Origin: Chara braunii
Lineage: Eukaryota; Streptophyta; Charophyceae; Charales; Characeae
DNA: 29,282 nucleotides
NCBI GenBank assembly: GCA_003427395.1
Contig: BFEA01000186.1
Location: forward strand, 1,298,787-1,328,068
Reading direction: 5' to 3'
The translations under genes were made by a program, and so were the position numbers. Below, in pieces: positions 20,130 through 29,273 of the stretch. Each line of letters starts with the position of its first letter. Position 1 is the stretch's first letter. Under the pieces are notes generated by a model, which saw nothing but the letters and a program-made list of their open reading frames with translations, made no database searches and was not told where the DNA came from.

Positions 20130-20900
20130 GCTCTGTCAGGCGTTATCCATGCAAGAATCCAGAAAGAGTTTCTCGCAAAGACGCAAAAGATGGGGAGGAG
20201 TCTTACCTCCAGGTTGTCCAGCTGCCCCAGGCCCAAAGCGGCCAGGGCTCTTCTTGTACTTGTTTTGTTTTTGGGCGTGCCTACCTCTCGTACTTGCCCC
20301 TCGGAGTTTGTCGATGATGCTACGGATGCTTCTGATCGCTCTCCCCCATCCCTAAGGGTTGGCGGTAGATGCCCCATCATCAAAACTCAGACGACGTTGC
20401 TTCCCTCCGTTTCCACTTCGTGTCCGGATTGCTCCTGGTGACCCATCCGCGATGGGGGTGATGATGCCCCCAGCCTGTACATGGCCTTGTTGGCCCGTTA
20501 CTGCTCCAATCATGGCCGACTCGCTTAATCTTTGAGCTCCGAGTGGGGGAGTTTCCCTTGACACTTCAGATTGACCCATCTCCCCGTTAGCCACTGGTAC
20601 GAATGCTTAACCTTCCACAACGATTCTACTCCCTCTTTGTGGGTACATCGGAGGTGGTGGAAAGCCGCCATGTCCGGGTATACTACTTTGAGGGCCGAAG
20701 CCCTGTTGGATCCAAGGAGCAAACAATGACGCTCCATTATGACCAAATGGGTCGAAGTGATACTAACGTAGTCGAGTGCCATTTATTGAACCCAATGGCC
20801 CTTGCTGGTAAGTCGGATTGGCGTATGGAGGGTTACTCCACGGTTGCTGAGGATGTGACGCCTAACCTCACGCCCAACGCAACTTCCTGATTGGAGTGGG
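20130..20900 (-). pseudogene. Probable LINE ORF1, Pro/Gly-rich remnant
   Basis: Upstream of the endonuclease on the minus strand, one frame from about 20,860 to 20,130 reads as low-complexity protein with few stops: NPPYANPTYQQGPLG, FGHNGASLFAPWIQQGFGP, GHGGFPPPPMYPQRG, then a Ser/Gly segment, KQRRLSFDDGAS, and a basic KQNKYKKSPGRFGPG tail. LINE ORF1 proteins often have such linkers beside their RNA-binding domain, but I see no RRM or CCHC here, so the assignment rests on position. A second overlapping minus-strand frame at 19,703-20,383 contains the Gly run encoded by the C tract and is less likely to be real. Confidence 0.4.
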
Positions 20901-22684
20901 TAGTAGGTTTGAAATTACCGAAAAAGGAGGTGTGCCAAGGATTTTAGGAAAAGAGGGTGGAGTCCCAAGTTGGAACTGGGATCTCAAGTGTCAGTGTTCT
21001 CAGGACAAGGATGCAGGATGCTCAAGCGAAGGGGGGGGGGTCCTGAATTCTCGGTGCAACCTTGGCGGTCGGTACATGCAATTGCGATTAAGAACAACTG
21101 CCAATTTTTTATGCTACGCGTTCGTATTATTGTTGTCATTCCTACTCATGCAGACTGATATTTGTGGGTCCACTAGGAAAGAGTTATGTGAGCGCATGTA
21201 TACGTGGCGGGCTGCGTTGTTGGGGAGTTGCAACGCATGAGCCCGTATAAGTTCCTTTTATCAGATAATAAACAAAATGCCCACCTTCACTGTTTCTCAT
21301 CAATTTCAATGATCCAGTCTCAGACAAGCATCCGTGCTCTTCAATCATAATATGGAAGGGTGTATGCAAAAATAGAAACGACATATGCTACAATCACCAT
21401 ATTCAGCATCATTCACAAAGCAAAGAAATGTGAGAGGCACTCCGAAGAAAGAAAAAGGTTTACGTAATTAGATACTCATCTGTAATTACAAAAATGGGAG
21501 CAACGAATCTCACAAATTTTGAGAGGGATAGGAGAGAAGGTCTCACAGACCCCAACACCCCACGCTTTTTCACTACTTCATCAACCCCCTTCTTGTTTCG
21601 ATGCAGGCGGTCCGTCACCTCGCACCTACCAGCAACTCAGACTCGTCACCCCACTTAGTTCGAGTATGCACGTCGGGTTCGCCCGTGCTCCACAGTCCGT
21701 CATGGCCGCACGTCAACCCCGCACACTCGCAACCAGCTCGTCAGATCGCCCAACTCCGAATTCACCTCTTCGTCGGTTCCTATTTGTTAGTCGATCCTCT
21801 TGACTGCGCTAACCTTTCTAAGTTTGATTAGAGAGCGATTTAGTTGCACTTGCAAAATTTTATAGCGATTAGCATCCATGCGAGATAGCTGGGATTACGT
21901 TGAGGGAAGGGGGAGAAGAAAGAAGGAAGTGTTTGCGGTCGACATGGCTGGGCCGCGGCGTGGGGGATGTAACCACTCTCCACACATCGATCCAGTCTTA
22001 CACCTCCGTGGTCAATGAGATGGAGGGAAAGAAGACGAGGGTTTCGGCGTGATGAGAAGCTAAGAATGAGAAAATTACAGTTACACCCGTACTCATCGAG
22101 GAAGGAACAACAAAAGATTACCGTTGAGATTAGAATTAAGGCGCGATCGGAGTAGAGTGTGGGAAAGAGCGCAGCGGAACGCGCGCGAGTAAGGCGCACC
22201 GCGCACTTACAAAAAGAATACGACACCCCAAAAATCCTAGCCTAATAAGAATCCTGATTCCAATCGCTCCCGTATTCTTTCCCCAGTGTTCAAAACTCAA
22301 AAAGATTTTCCCGCGCGATGGTCGCGCCGAAGTTCCTTGCCCCATTCCCAAAAGAAAAAGGAAGAAGTCGCGTCAACTGTTATTCATGTGCTCGCTAAGG
22401 CGCGTCCTAACTACCAACCACCATGGGACCAAATTTTCACAAAACGGAGAGGAAAAAAGGAAAAGAATGGGGGCATTTGTGAAATTTGTCATGCCCCTGC
22501 GCCCAACCCCCAAAGTGCAATCGCGCAGAAAGTCATGCTAGTCAAAAAATAGATCGTCACAACGAGGCGATGGGGGTCCAACCTTTGAAGAGCTAGGGGA
22601 GGTTTGAACCCGTGGTCTTAGGGGGTCCTAAGTTAGCCGGCATCGTCGCTTGACCTTGGTTTCCTCACTGAGGAACATCTCATT
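20901..22684. other. No recognised gene
   Basis: Several frames of 60-130 codons exist on both strands but none shows a known motif or clear coding bias. There is a G10 run at 21,031-21,040. The stretch 21,500-21,830 is C-rich. The stretch 22,560-22,660 contains a tRNA-like box described separately. Confidence 0.55.
22568..22665 (-). other. tRNA-like pol III box, possible SINE fragment
   Basis: On the minus strand, GGGTTCAAACC (22,593-22,603) matches the internal B box GGTTCRANNCC of tRNA-type promoters. CGGCTAACTTAGG, about 20-30 bases upstream, is a weak A-box candidate. No full cloverleaf can be drawn, so it is at best a tRNA-derived SINE fragment. Confidence 0.2.
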
Positions 22685-23035
22685 ATGATGTCTCGCCAGA
22701 GATTGGTTGTCGCTGTCTCCCTGCTCTTTTGCAGTTCGCTTCCGTGTGGAAATTGTGAGGGATTGATGGTATCGGGATGGTCGTCCGGGGCAATGGATGG
22801 TTGGGATTCGAGTGGGAAACCTGAAACAATCCATTTCATGGTTGAGCACGAAGGGAACTGGGGCAAGGGGTGCATCCTTGGAAAATGGGGGAATGCTATC
22901 ACCTTAAAGAAAACGGGATTTTCTTTTGCTACTTCTTGGACGGGGCTCCACCTTGGGGATATGGATCGGGGCTTCCGTTTTCCTTGTGGTGACAGGCACA
23001 GGGGAAATTCAAGACAAGATGGAGCCCCACAATGA
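22685..23035 (+). CDS. Unknown ORF with signal-peptide-like start
   Basis: A 116-residue frame starts at ATG 22,685. Its first 25 residues look like a secretion signal: basic MMSRQR, hydrophobic LVVAVSLLFCSSL, then CGNCEG. The rest is Gly/Trp-rich (GWSSGAMDGWDSSGK, GNWGKGCILGKWG). No family is recognised. The frame overlaps the start of the next ORF. A splice-acceptor-like TTTTCCTTGTGGTGACAG ends near 22,996, so the two might be exons. It may equally be chance. Confidence 0.25.
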   Translation: MMSRQRLVVAVSLLFCSSLPCGNCEGLMVSGWSSGAMDGWDSSGKPETIHFMVEHEGNWGKGCILGKWGNAITLKKTGFSFATSWTGLHLGDMDRGFRFPCGDRHRGNSRQDGAPQ

Positions 23036-23486
23036 CAATGACTTCAACTGCGCTAATGTTTCCTTTGAAGATGAATGGCAAAGGCCTGAGAGACTACGAG
23101 ACAGACAGAGGTCGACACTGTTTATTGAGTCACAGCCAAGACGGATGCTGGGGAGAAGAAAAAGAAAGTTGTTGGCCAGCAAACCCTCGCTCTTTGAGGA
23201 AGGCGAGAAATTGCAGCCCTTGTCTGAGGAGGAAACGGAGGAGCAAAGAGAGGAGGAGAGAAGAGATGAAGGAAGGCGAGGTATGAATGACAGTTGTGAG
23301 AGAAGGGAGGAAGGGAAACAAAGTATGCAAGGCAGTTGTGAAAGAAGGGATGAGAAAAGAGATGTGTGCATCACGATTGTGAGAGAAGTGAGGAAACCGA
23401 ACGAAACGGGTATGACAGTTGTGAGAGGAGGTATACGGGTTTTTAGGAAGGACACGAAAGGAGGGCGGATATCCCCTATAACTTGA
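23022..23486 (+). CDS. Charged Arg/Glu-rich ORF, unknown
   Basis: The frame begins at ATG 23,022 (open from 22,926) and encodes about 155 residues. It is acidic then extremely charged: FEDEWQRPERLRDRQR, RRKRKLL, EEETEEQREEERRDEGRR. A degenerate repeat of about 50 bases around GACAGTTGTGAGAGAAGG occurs near 23,290, 23,334, 23,375 and 23,411, giving SCERREE and SCERRDE repeats. A neighbouring frame continues with GEFSPVREDENENEDEVREV at about 23,500-23,560. Function is unknown. It may be a remnant of a Gag-like or accessory protein of a second retrotransposon. Confidence 0.3.
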   Translation, partial: EPHNDNDFNCANVSFEDEWQRPERLRDRQRSTLFIESQPRRMLGRRKRKLLASKPSLFEEGEKLQPLSEEETEEQREEERRDEGRRGMNDSCERREEGKQSMQGSCERRDEKRDVCITIVREVRKPNETGMTVVRGGIRVFRKDTKGGRISPIT

Positions 23487-23640
23487 ACCATGAGAACTTT
23501 ACCGGTGAGTTCAGCCCCGTACGGGAGGACGAGAATGAGAATGAAGATGAGGTGCGAGAGGTTATTGCAATTAGCAGTAGGGATGAGGTGGACGAAATTA
23601 CAAGGCCTAGAGAAAAAAGGCATCCTCGACAAGTGGCCTA

Positions 23641-23928
23641 AAGGAAAGACCCGCCAAGTGGGAAGTGGAGTTTGGATCAACACCCAGTCATTGGTTTGAA
23701 CAATGGATCAGTGTGATTAAACATGACTGGATCATCAAGACCAGGGAACGGATGAAGGCCGGAGTGGCAGTTACACCCTTGGACTTTTACAATGAGCTGG
23801 AGTTGCAAGAAATCGCGAGAAAAAATAGGGAAATTTTGGCATCCGGGTCAGGAGCCGAGGGGCCAGCAGAAAGCAGTGACGAACAGGCGCCCAAACGGCA
23901 AAGAACTGATGACAACGAGAGAGACTAG
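23641..23928 (+). CDS. Short unknown ORF ending in a basic tail
   Basis: This frame reads KWEVEFGSTPSHWFEQWISV, then KHDWIIKTRERMKAG, TPLDFYNELELQEIARKNR and finally a Glu/Ser/Gln tail with PKRQRTDD, ending at TAG 23,926. The balanced hydrophobic and charged pattern looks more like real protein than its surroundings, but no start codon is obvious and no family is recognised. PKRQR could be a nuclear localisation-like patch. Confidence 0.3.
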   Translation, partial: KERPAKWEVEFGSTPSHWFEQWISVIKHDWIIKTRERMKAGVAVTPLDFYNELELQEIARKNREILASGSGAEGPAESSDEQAPKRQRTDDNERD

Positions 23929-24573
23929 GCATAGGGCGCATTTTGACAAAGTTTGCAGCAATAATAAGCGTAAAGCTTGGCCAGTATGGATAAGATTGTT
24001 GACAAGGATTAATCAGGATTTAGCATGGATGAGCAAGGAAATAGTTTTTTAACTACTTTTCCGGATATGATACCTTGAAAAGATTCGGTGCGAAAAGCAT
24101 TGGCAAGGGACATGGGTATGAGACTAGTTGGGTTGGTTGAATTTTAAACTTTTGACAAGAAAAAAGATTGTATTTGGAATTGAGACTATGAATGTCGGAT
24201 TGATTGAGCAAGCAAAAGCACTAGAGCGGCATGAGGATGCCCTCCCCTAGGAGCCTAATCCAACCAAGTCAAAGTCGTGTCGCAAGGGACAAAGTTGCGA
24301 AAGTAAGCAAGAGTGAAAAGGACAGAAGGACCCCGCGTTTGGATCTATGGTTAAACAGTCGGGCTGGCTGGCACTGCCTGAGGTTGAAAACCTCCTCTTG
24401 AGTGCTAGATGATAAGTTGGGTAATGCATGAGAATATCGGGACCAGCAAACTGTATTGAGAAAATGATGAAAGTTGTCGCATGCAAAAAACTGTAAAGAT
24501 AGCCACCTTCCAACCCCCCTTAGTAAAGGAGGGGATTTGTATCCTCAAGATGCACCCCTCAGGCGCTAGCATT
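23929..24573. other. No recognised gene
   Basis: The stretch is AT- and purine-rich without coding signal. CCCCCCTTAGTAAAGGAGGGG near 24,515-24,535 forms a small hairpin just before the tandem repeats begin. Confidence 0.5.
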
Positions 24574-24773
24574 GAGAATGGAAAGAAATGACCATAACCA
24601 GACTGTTCAACTTGAGAATGGAAAGGAATGACCCTAACCAGGCTATTCGAGTTGAGAATGGAATAGAATGACCCTAACTAGGTTATTCGACTTGAGAATG
24701 GAAAATAACGGCCCTAACCAGGATGTTCGACTTGATAATGGAAAATAATGACCCTAACCAGGTTATTCGACTT
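24574..24773 (+). repeat. 40-bp tandem repeat, five units
   Basis: Units start at 24,574, 24,614, 24,654, 24,694 and 24,734, an exact 40-base period. Each begins GAGAATGGAA (GATAATGGAA in the last) and contains GACCCTAACCAGG and TTATTCGACTT with substitutions only. Confidence 0.95.
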
Positions 24774-24781
24774 GAAATAGC

Positions 24782-24808
24782 AAAATGACCCCTGATAAGG
24801 GTCATTTT
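24782..24808 (+). repeat. Perfect 10-bp hairpin
   Basis: AAAATGACCC (24,782-24,791) and GGGTCATTTT (24,799-24,808) pair perfectly around CTGATAA. It follows directly on the 40-bp array and reuses its ATGACCC word. Confidence 0.9.
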
Positions 24809-24843
24809 TGAAATGGGCACTGAAGTCCCCTTGCACGACTGCT

Positions 24844-25180
24844 TGAGAAAGGTTGATAGAGAATGAGCTGGAATGAGTGATGTGAATGAAAAAGGCCGGT
24901 GGGACGGTCATTGAAATAGTCATGAGAAAGGTTGAAAGAGATGGATGTAAATGGGAAAGGTCGGTGGGGCGGTCATTGAAATAGTCATGAGAAAGGTTGA
25001 AAGAGATGGATGTGAATGGAAAAGGTCGGTGGGTCGGTTTTTGAAATAGCCATGAGAAAAGTTGAAAGAGATGGACGTGAATGGAAAAGGTTGTTGGGAT
25101 GGTCACAAGAAACAGCCTCGAGAGAGGATTTGAGAAGGACGTGAACTGCAAAGACCGTTGGGACGGTCATGAGAAAAAAC
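24844..25180 (+). repeat. 65-bp tandem repeat with G/C hairpins
   Basis: GAGAAAGGTTGA-type starts lie near 24,845, 24,924, 24,989, 25,054 and, degenerate, 25,120; most spacings are 65. Each unit contains a small inverted repeat whose arms vary, for example GGCCG..CGGTC, GACCG..CGGTC and GGTTG..TGGTC around a loop of the type GTGGGA or TTGGGA. Confidence 0.85.
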
Positions 25181-26274
25181 TATTCAAAAGGTGAAGATTG
25201 AGGATTGAGGATGAACCAATGGGTCGGTCATGAGAAGTGACCCTATTAGAAAGAGATCGCCGGATCACTCATAAGAAGTGTCCTTATTGAAAAAAGGTTA
25301 TCAGATCAACTATGAGAATCAACCTTGAGAAAGAGATGGAAAGAGCATTGGAGTGAGTGTTTGCCTAGAAATGGAAATTGGATTTCATAAATACGGGACC
25401 CTAGGAAAATTGAAAAAAGGTTGCCGAATCGACCACGGAAAGAGCAAGAGATTGGGTCATCCTCCTTCTAGTCTCAGGTCTCAGCATGAGAGGGATATTG
25501 GTGTTTGCATCGAGACCCCGGACCTCCACCCCATAGGAAATGTCCAAGCGCGACTTGTTCCTCGTAAGTAGGACACCAGGCTAAAGGATCAAGGTATCGG
25601 ATACGATACTCGACATCCGGAACCAACTCCGGCAGCGAGCTCTAGCCGGAGGGTTCAAATTGCGCCTCATGTTGAGTTTCTAAAACGTCCAGGGCGCGAA
25701 GATCGGCCGATAGTTTGCTCTTTTACGTCTTGAAGACCCTCTCCAACCACACGCAACGCCGTTGAGGGGTGGCCTGGCCGTTTGGGATGGACCTAGGCTG
25801 CTCGCATTAAGTCAAGCGGCACCATCCACGAGGAAGGTCGGGGCGAGGTATCGGGTGGAGTCCGCCACCACCACAGAACATTGACACCGCCCTGCCGGAA
25901 CATTACAACCGTTCCGGGGACTAACCGCGAGGTCTTCGTAACTGCACTCGCAAACTAATAGAAAGCCCCAACTCTCTTGAGAAGAAAGAGGTCGGATTCA
26001 TAAAACTTACAACTCAGGAGGAACGATTCACGAGGGATCCACTCACGGTATGACGAGGTCATGGGCGGCATGGACTGGACCTGCCTGTCAGATGCGAGGA
26101 GGTACCTCAATCATGACGCCCGTCTCCAAAGGAGTGGCCGTCGGACTAAGTGGAGGATGGGGTGAGTTATCAGCAGGAGGAGTATTGATCATCCTTCCTT
26201 TTAGAGGTTGATGGGCCGGCGTCCGTCCACTTACTTGGCAGGTAAGGTCTATGTACCTCCAAGTGAGAACCAGT
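25181..26274. other. Non-coding, presumed interior of element B
   Basis: No gene is recognised. The part 25,200-25,330 continues the hairpin theme (GGGTC..GACCC near 25,211; GGATCACT..AGTGTCC near 25,263). Around 25,590 GTATCG and CGATAC pair around GATA. The remainder is GC-rich and shows no open frame of note. Confidence 0.5.
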
Positions 26275-26309
26275 TGCGCGATAAGGACATCGCGATTGAG
26301 TGGGGGGAA
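26275..26309 (+). promoter_or_regulatory. Polypurine-tract-like copy 1
   Basis: TGCGCGATAAGGACATCGCG followed by ATTGAGTGGGGGGAA matches 27,601-27,635 at most positions. In plant Ty3 elements a GACATCGxxATTGAGTGGGGGGAA-like stretch commonly precedes the 3' LTR as the plus-strand primer. Here it is not followed by an LTR. Confidence 0.45.
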
Positions 26310-26335
26310 GGCGTGTCTTCTACCCAATGACTAAG

Positions 26336-26995
26336 CTTGCGAAAGGAATGGCAGACAAAAGAATACGAACTGATAAAGTTTGGGCTTGAGAAAGGTCTGG
26401 CAAGACGCCAGAGAGAAATGCATGTAAGAAATTGATTGAGCCTGGGCCTGAGAAAGGTCTGGCAAGACGTCAGAAAGAAATTGATTGAGTCTCAGCCTAA
26501 GAAAGGTCTGGCAAGATGCCAAAAAAAAATTGATTGAGCCTGGGCCTGAGAAAGATTTGACAAGCCGCCAGAAAGAAATTGATTGAGCCTCAGCCTAAAA
26601 AAGGTATAGCCAGGCGCCAGGAAGACATTGATTGAGCCTGGGCTTGAGAAAGGTCTCGCAAGACACCAGAGAGAAATTGATTAAGCCTGGGCATGAGAAA
26701 GGTCTGGCATGACGCTAGAGAGAAATGTATGTGAACTTGGGCTTGAGAAAGGTCTGGCAAGACGCCAGAGAAAAATTGAGTGGGCCTCGGTTTGAGAAAG
26801 GTCTGACAAGACACCAGAAAGAAATGTATGTGGATGAATTGAGCCTGGGCTTGACAAAGGTCTGGCAAGACGCCAGAGAGAAATGTACATGAAACTGTTT
26901 AAGTTTGGGCGTAAGAAAGGTCTGACAAGATGTCAAGAAAGACATGCATGTAAAGATTGATTGAGCTTGAACTTAAGAAAGGTCTGGCAAATTTT
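26336..26995 (+). repeat. Tandem hairpin repeat, about 12 units
   Basis: Twelve units of 48-62 bases each contain GAGAAAGGTCTGGCAAGACG and a following CCAGAGAGAAAT-like tail; starts include about 26,390, 26,452, 26,501 and 26,550. TCTGGC and GCCAGA pair around AAGAC in each unit. Variants such as TGACA..TGTCA near 26,925 keep the pairing. The array stops at a 12-base T run near 26,992. Confidence 0.92.
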
Positions 26996-27600
26996 TTTTT
27001 TTTTAGAGACCGCCTGAAAACATACCAAGGGAAGTTTGTCGGAATGATCAAGAAGACACGTATAGGTAACTATTTAAGAAACGATTGCGAAAACTAGCAA
27101 AACAAACTAAGGGATTGCAAAAAGTAACTTAAGAAGCACTCGGGAGGCCTAGCAAAATGGTCGTGAAGAGCACAGGAAGAGACTGCATGAGAACGAGTAT
27201 GGGATGCCTAAGAAGAGGTTGAGGGCATTGAATGAGACCAAATATGAAAGGGTCAGCAAAAGACAAAAGAGAATGGGCGAGCTAAGGATGAGACCAAAGA
27301 GAGGAACAAGGCAGACTTGAAACCTCGAGTAGGTACAAGGTCAGGCAACAGGGGAACATCGTATTTGAGTGGGGGGAAAAAGATGGCCAGATAACAGAGT
27401 GCACGAGCCGAAAAGTTGATTGATGGGATGACTCAAGTTGGAGAAAAAACACAGACTACAGCCAGAAGGCGGGAAGCAAAGGAAAGACATAACGAAAAAT
27501 TTAAGAAAAGGACCCTGGCAAGCTAACTTCTTATCGTAGCTCACCCCCCCACCCTTATCTACCTTTCCCCAAGCCATTTCCCCCACTAACTATTGATTGA
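26996..27600. other. Purine-rich non-coding stretch
   Basis: No gene is seen. GAACATCGTATTTGAGTGGGGGGAA near 27,354-27,378 is a third, shortened copy of the polypurine-like motif. CACCCCCCCACCC near 27,542 and CCCCCAC near 27,580 are pyrimidine runs. Confidence 0.5.
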
Positions 27601-27635
27601 TGCGCGATGAGGACATCGTGAATGAGCGGGGAGAA
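27601..27635 (+). promoter_or_regulatory. Polypurine tract of element B
   Basis: TGCGCGATGAGGACATCGTG is followed by AATGAGCGGGGAGAA and, immediately, by TGTGTCGGGAC, which looks like an LTR start. This is the usual order of polypurine tract and 3' LTR in plant Ty3 elements. CGAT and ATCG can pair within it. Confidence 0.6.
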
Positions 27636-27870
27636 TGTGTCGGGACAGGTGGGTCCCGAAACAAGTCCTGACCCTTAAGAGATGATATACGGCAGGATTG
27701 TGCACAACAGAGAAACATGAGGAAAGAGAGATAGGAAAGGATGGAAGGCTAAGGCATAAGGGTCGGCGCCTAGGTGTCTACAGAATATCATGGGTCGCCG
27801 GAATCAGTGGACCAAGAAGAAATTAGTAGAGTAGTAAGTGGCAAAGAGCCGCAAGAGAATAATAAAGACG

Positions 27871-27897
27871 GCCCTTCTTCCCGAAAGAAGAAGGACC
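27871..27897 (+). repeat. Hairpin CCTTCTT/AAGAAGG
   Basis: CCTTCTT and AAGAAGG pair within a 27-base stretch around CCCGAAAG, with GGC/GCC-like extensions outside. Confidence 0.75.
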
Positions 27898-28230
27898 GCC
27901 AGGAAAAATAATGCCTTGGGCTGCGCGCCGCAGGGAGAAAGGAGGTCGAGAAAAAAAATGGTGGGGCACCGACACATGAGAGCGCAGCATGGGGCCAAGG
28001 AGGCCACCACAATGCAGCATAAGAAGGGTCGAGGGGCCATGAGCCAAGTAAAGAGCCGCGGTCGAGAAAGCTGGCACGTGTGGGACATAGAAAGGGACTA
28101 GAAATGGGGCAGCCATGGGGAGGAAAGGGCCAAGAGAAGTCGGGATACCGCAAGGAAAAGTTTCGGGGATCATATGAGACTAAGTAAAAATAGTGGCAGT
28201 TTGGGGCTAAGTACCGGTGGGGCCACCGAC

Positions 28231-28375
28231 GGGGCAAGTGTCGGGGATTAGTGAGGGACAAGTGTTGGGGACTAGCGTGGGACAAGTGGTGGGGACTAGC
28301 ATGGGACAAGTGGTGGGGACTAGCATGGGACAAGTGGTGGGGACTAGCGCGGGATAAGTGGCGGGAACTTGTGAT
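28231..28375 (+). repeat. 24-bp tandem repeat, about six units
   Basis: GGGACA occurs at 28,255, 28,279, 28,303 and 28,327, with GGGATA at 28,351, an exact 24-base period. The unit is of the form GGGACAAGTGGTGGGGACTA. Because 24 is divisible by three, open frames on both strands give eight-residue repeats, which are by-products. Confidence 0.95.
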
Positions 28376-28593
28376 GTCCCAAGACAAAGATATGAAGGGT
28401 CATAAGAGAAGGATGTCCAAAGCAAAACGTGTCGTCAAAATCAAGATCTAGACAACCAAGAATATTGGCACCAACAGTGCAAACACTAGTAGAGGCAAAC
28501 GGGAGGACCAAATCAGAAAGGAAGGCAAATAAAGGCAAGGGAAGAGGTATGGCAGCAATCCAAAATATCTCGAACTAGGCACCTTGAGAAAAA

Positions 28594-28741
28594 TGGAGTC
28601 TAGAGAAACTCCATGTAAAAAATAGACTCCCGGGAGAAAATCGAAGCAAAGGGGGCGACAGTTTAGAAGAAAGGAAGGCAAAAGGAGGCTCCTATGGGCA
28701 TGAAGGAGCCTCAATTGCAGTCCGAGAAATAACGGACTGCA
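28594..28741 (+). repeat. Cluster of three perfect hairpins
   Basis: ATGGAGT and ACTCCAT pair near 28,594-28,615. GAGGCTCCT (28,685-28,693) pairs with AGGAGCCTC (28,704-28,712). TGCAGTCCG (28,716-28,724) pairs with CGGACTGCA (28,733-28,741). The last two are perfect 9-bp stems only three bases apart. TAGGGAC and GTCCCTA near 28,914-28,936 form another. Confidence 0.88.
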
Positions 28742-29202
28742 CCTTGGGCATAGGAAGGGTCAAAACTAAGAGGAAGGGTTTACAAAAAACCTTAACGGCT
28801 AGTTAACACTTGGCATGCTAGAAAGAGGAAAAAAAAAAAAAAAAAGGGTGGGAGAATAAGACAAAAGGAGTGAGAGGGAGTGAGTGAGTTGGTCGTCAGT
28901 AGGGACTGTCACAAGTAGGGACTGGCAGGTCCCTACCGTTCGAAAATGGAGAAAAAAGAAAAGAAAAAAAAGAGAAAGATGTCTTAACGGTAAAAAACGG
29001 TCACTTGGGGAGATACATCCGTGACCAGATACATTACGGGATATGGTGGTTTTACTGAGAAAATTAAGAAATGCTTCATGCAACCGAGATACAACGGATT
29101 ACATGGGGGAGGAGAAACGCATGTTTTAGATGCATCCAGAGCCAATATTCAGTCCAGATCTAGGCTACCAGAGTGGCCCGGGGTGACTTGTCCGGCCGGC
29201 CC

Positions 29203-29231
29203 AAAAAAATAAAAAAAAATAAAAATAAAAG

Positions 29232-29272
<41 letters not shown>
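29203..29272 (+). repeat. A-rich tract followed by 38-base T tract
   Basis: An A-rich stretch with T interruptions (29,202-29,230) is separated by GAAC from an uninterrupted T run at 29,235-29,272. The order could reflect two retroposon tails in opposite orientation or a long A/T foldback. Confidence 0.9.

Positions 29273-29273
<1 letters not shown>

Larger units (their letters stand above)
17089..20900 (-). mobile_element. LINE retrotransposon, broken, cut by element A
   Basis: The minus strand carries, from high to low coordinates, a Pro/Gly-rich probable ORF1, an APE-type endonuclease, an RT core and an RT-distal segment. The frame is shifted or stopped many times. The 3' end is missing: the coding motif at 17,089-17,105 is cut by the LTR of element A. 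Insertion of A into the LINE is therefore the simplest history. An L1-like clade is likely from the endonuclease and RT motifs, but no tree could be made. Confidence 0.8.

Noticed and set aside
21840-22226. A 128-codon minus-strand frame
   Set aside because: No motif, no homologous feel and no neighbouring support; the length is within chance for this composition.
23009-23683. A 224-codon minus-strand frame rich in Leu and Ser
   Set aside because: It is the antisense shadow of the Arg/Glu-rich plus-strand frame, which by codon complement gives Leu/Ser runs.
27788-28387. A 199-codon minus-strand frame
   Set aside because: Its repeats (SHASPHHL) are the antisense of the 24-bp array, composition is biased to Ser/Pro/His by the purine-rich plus strand, and there is no motif.
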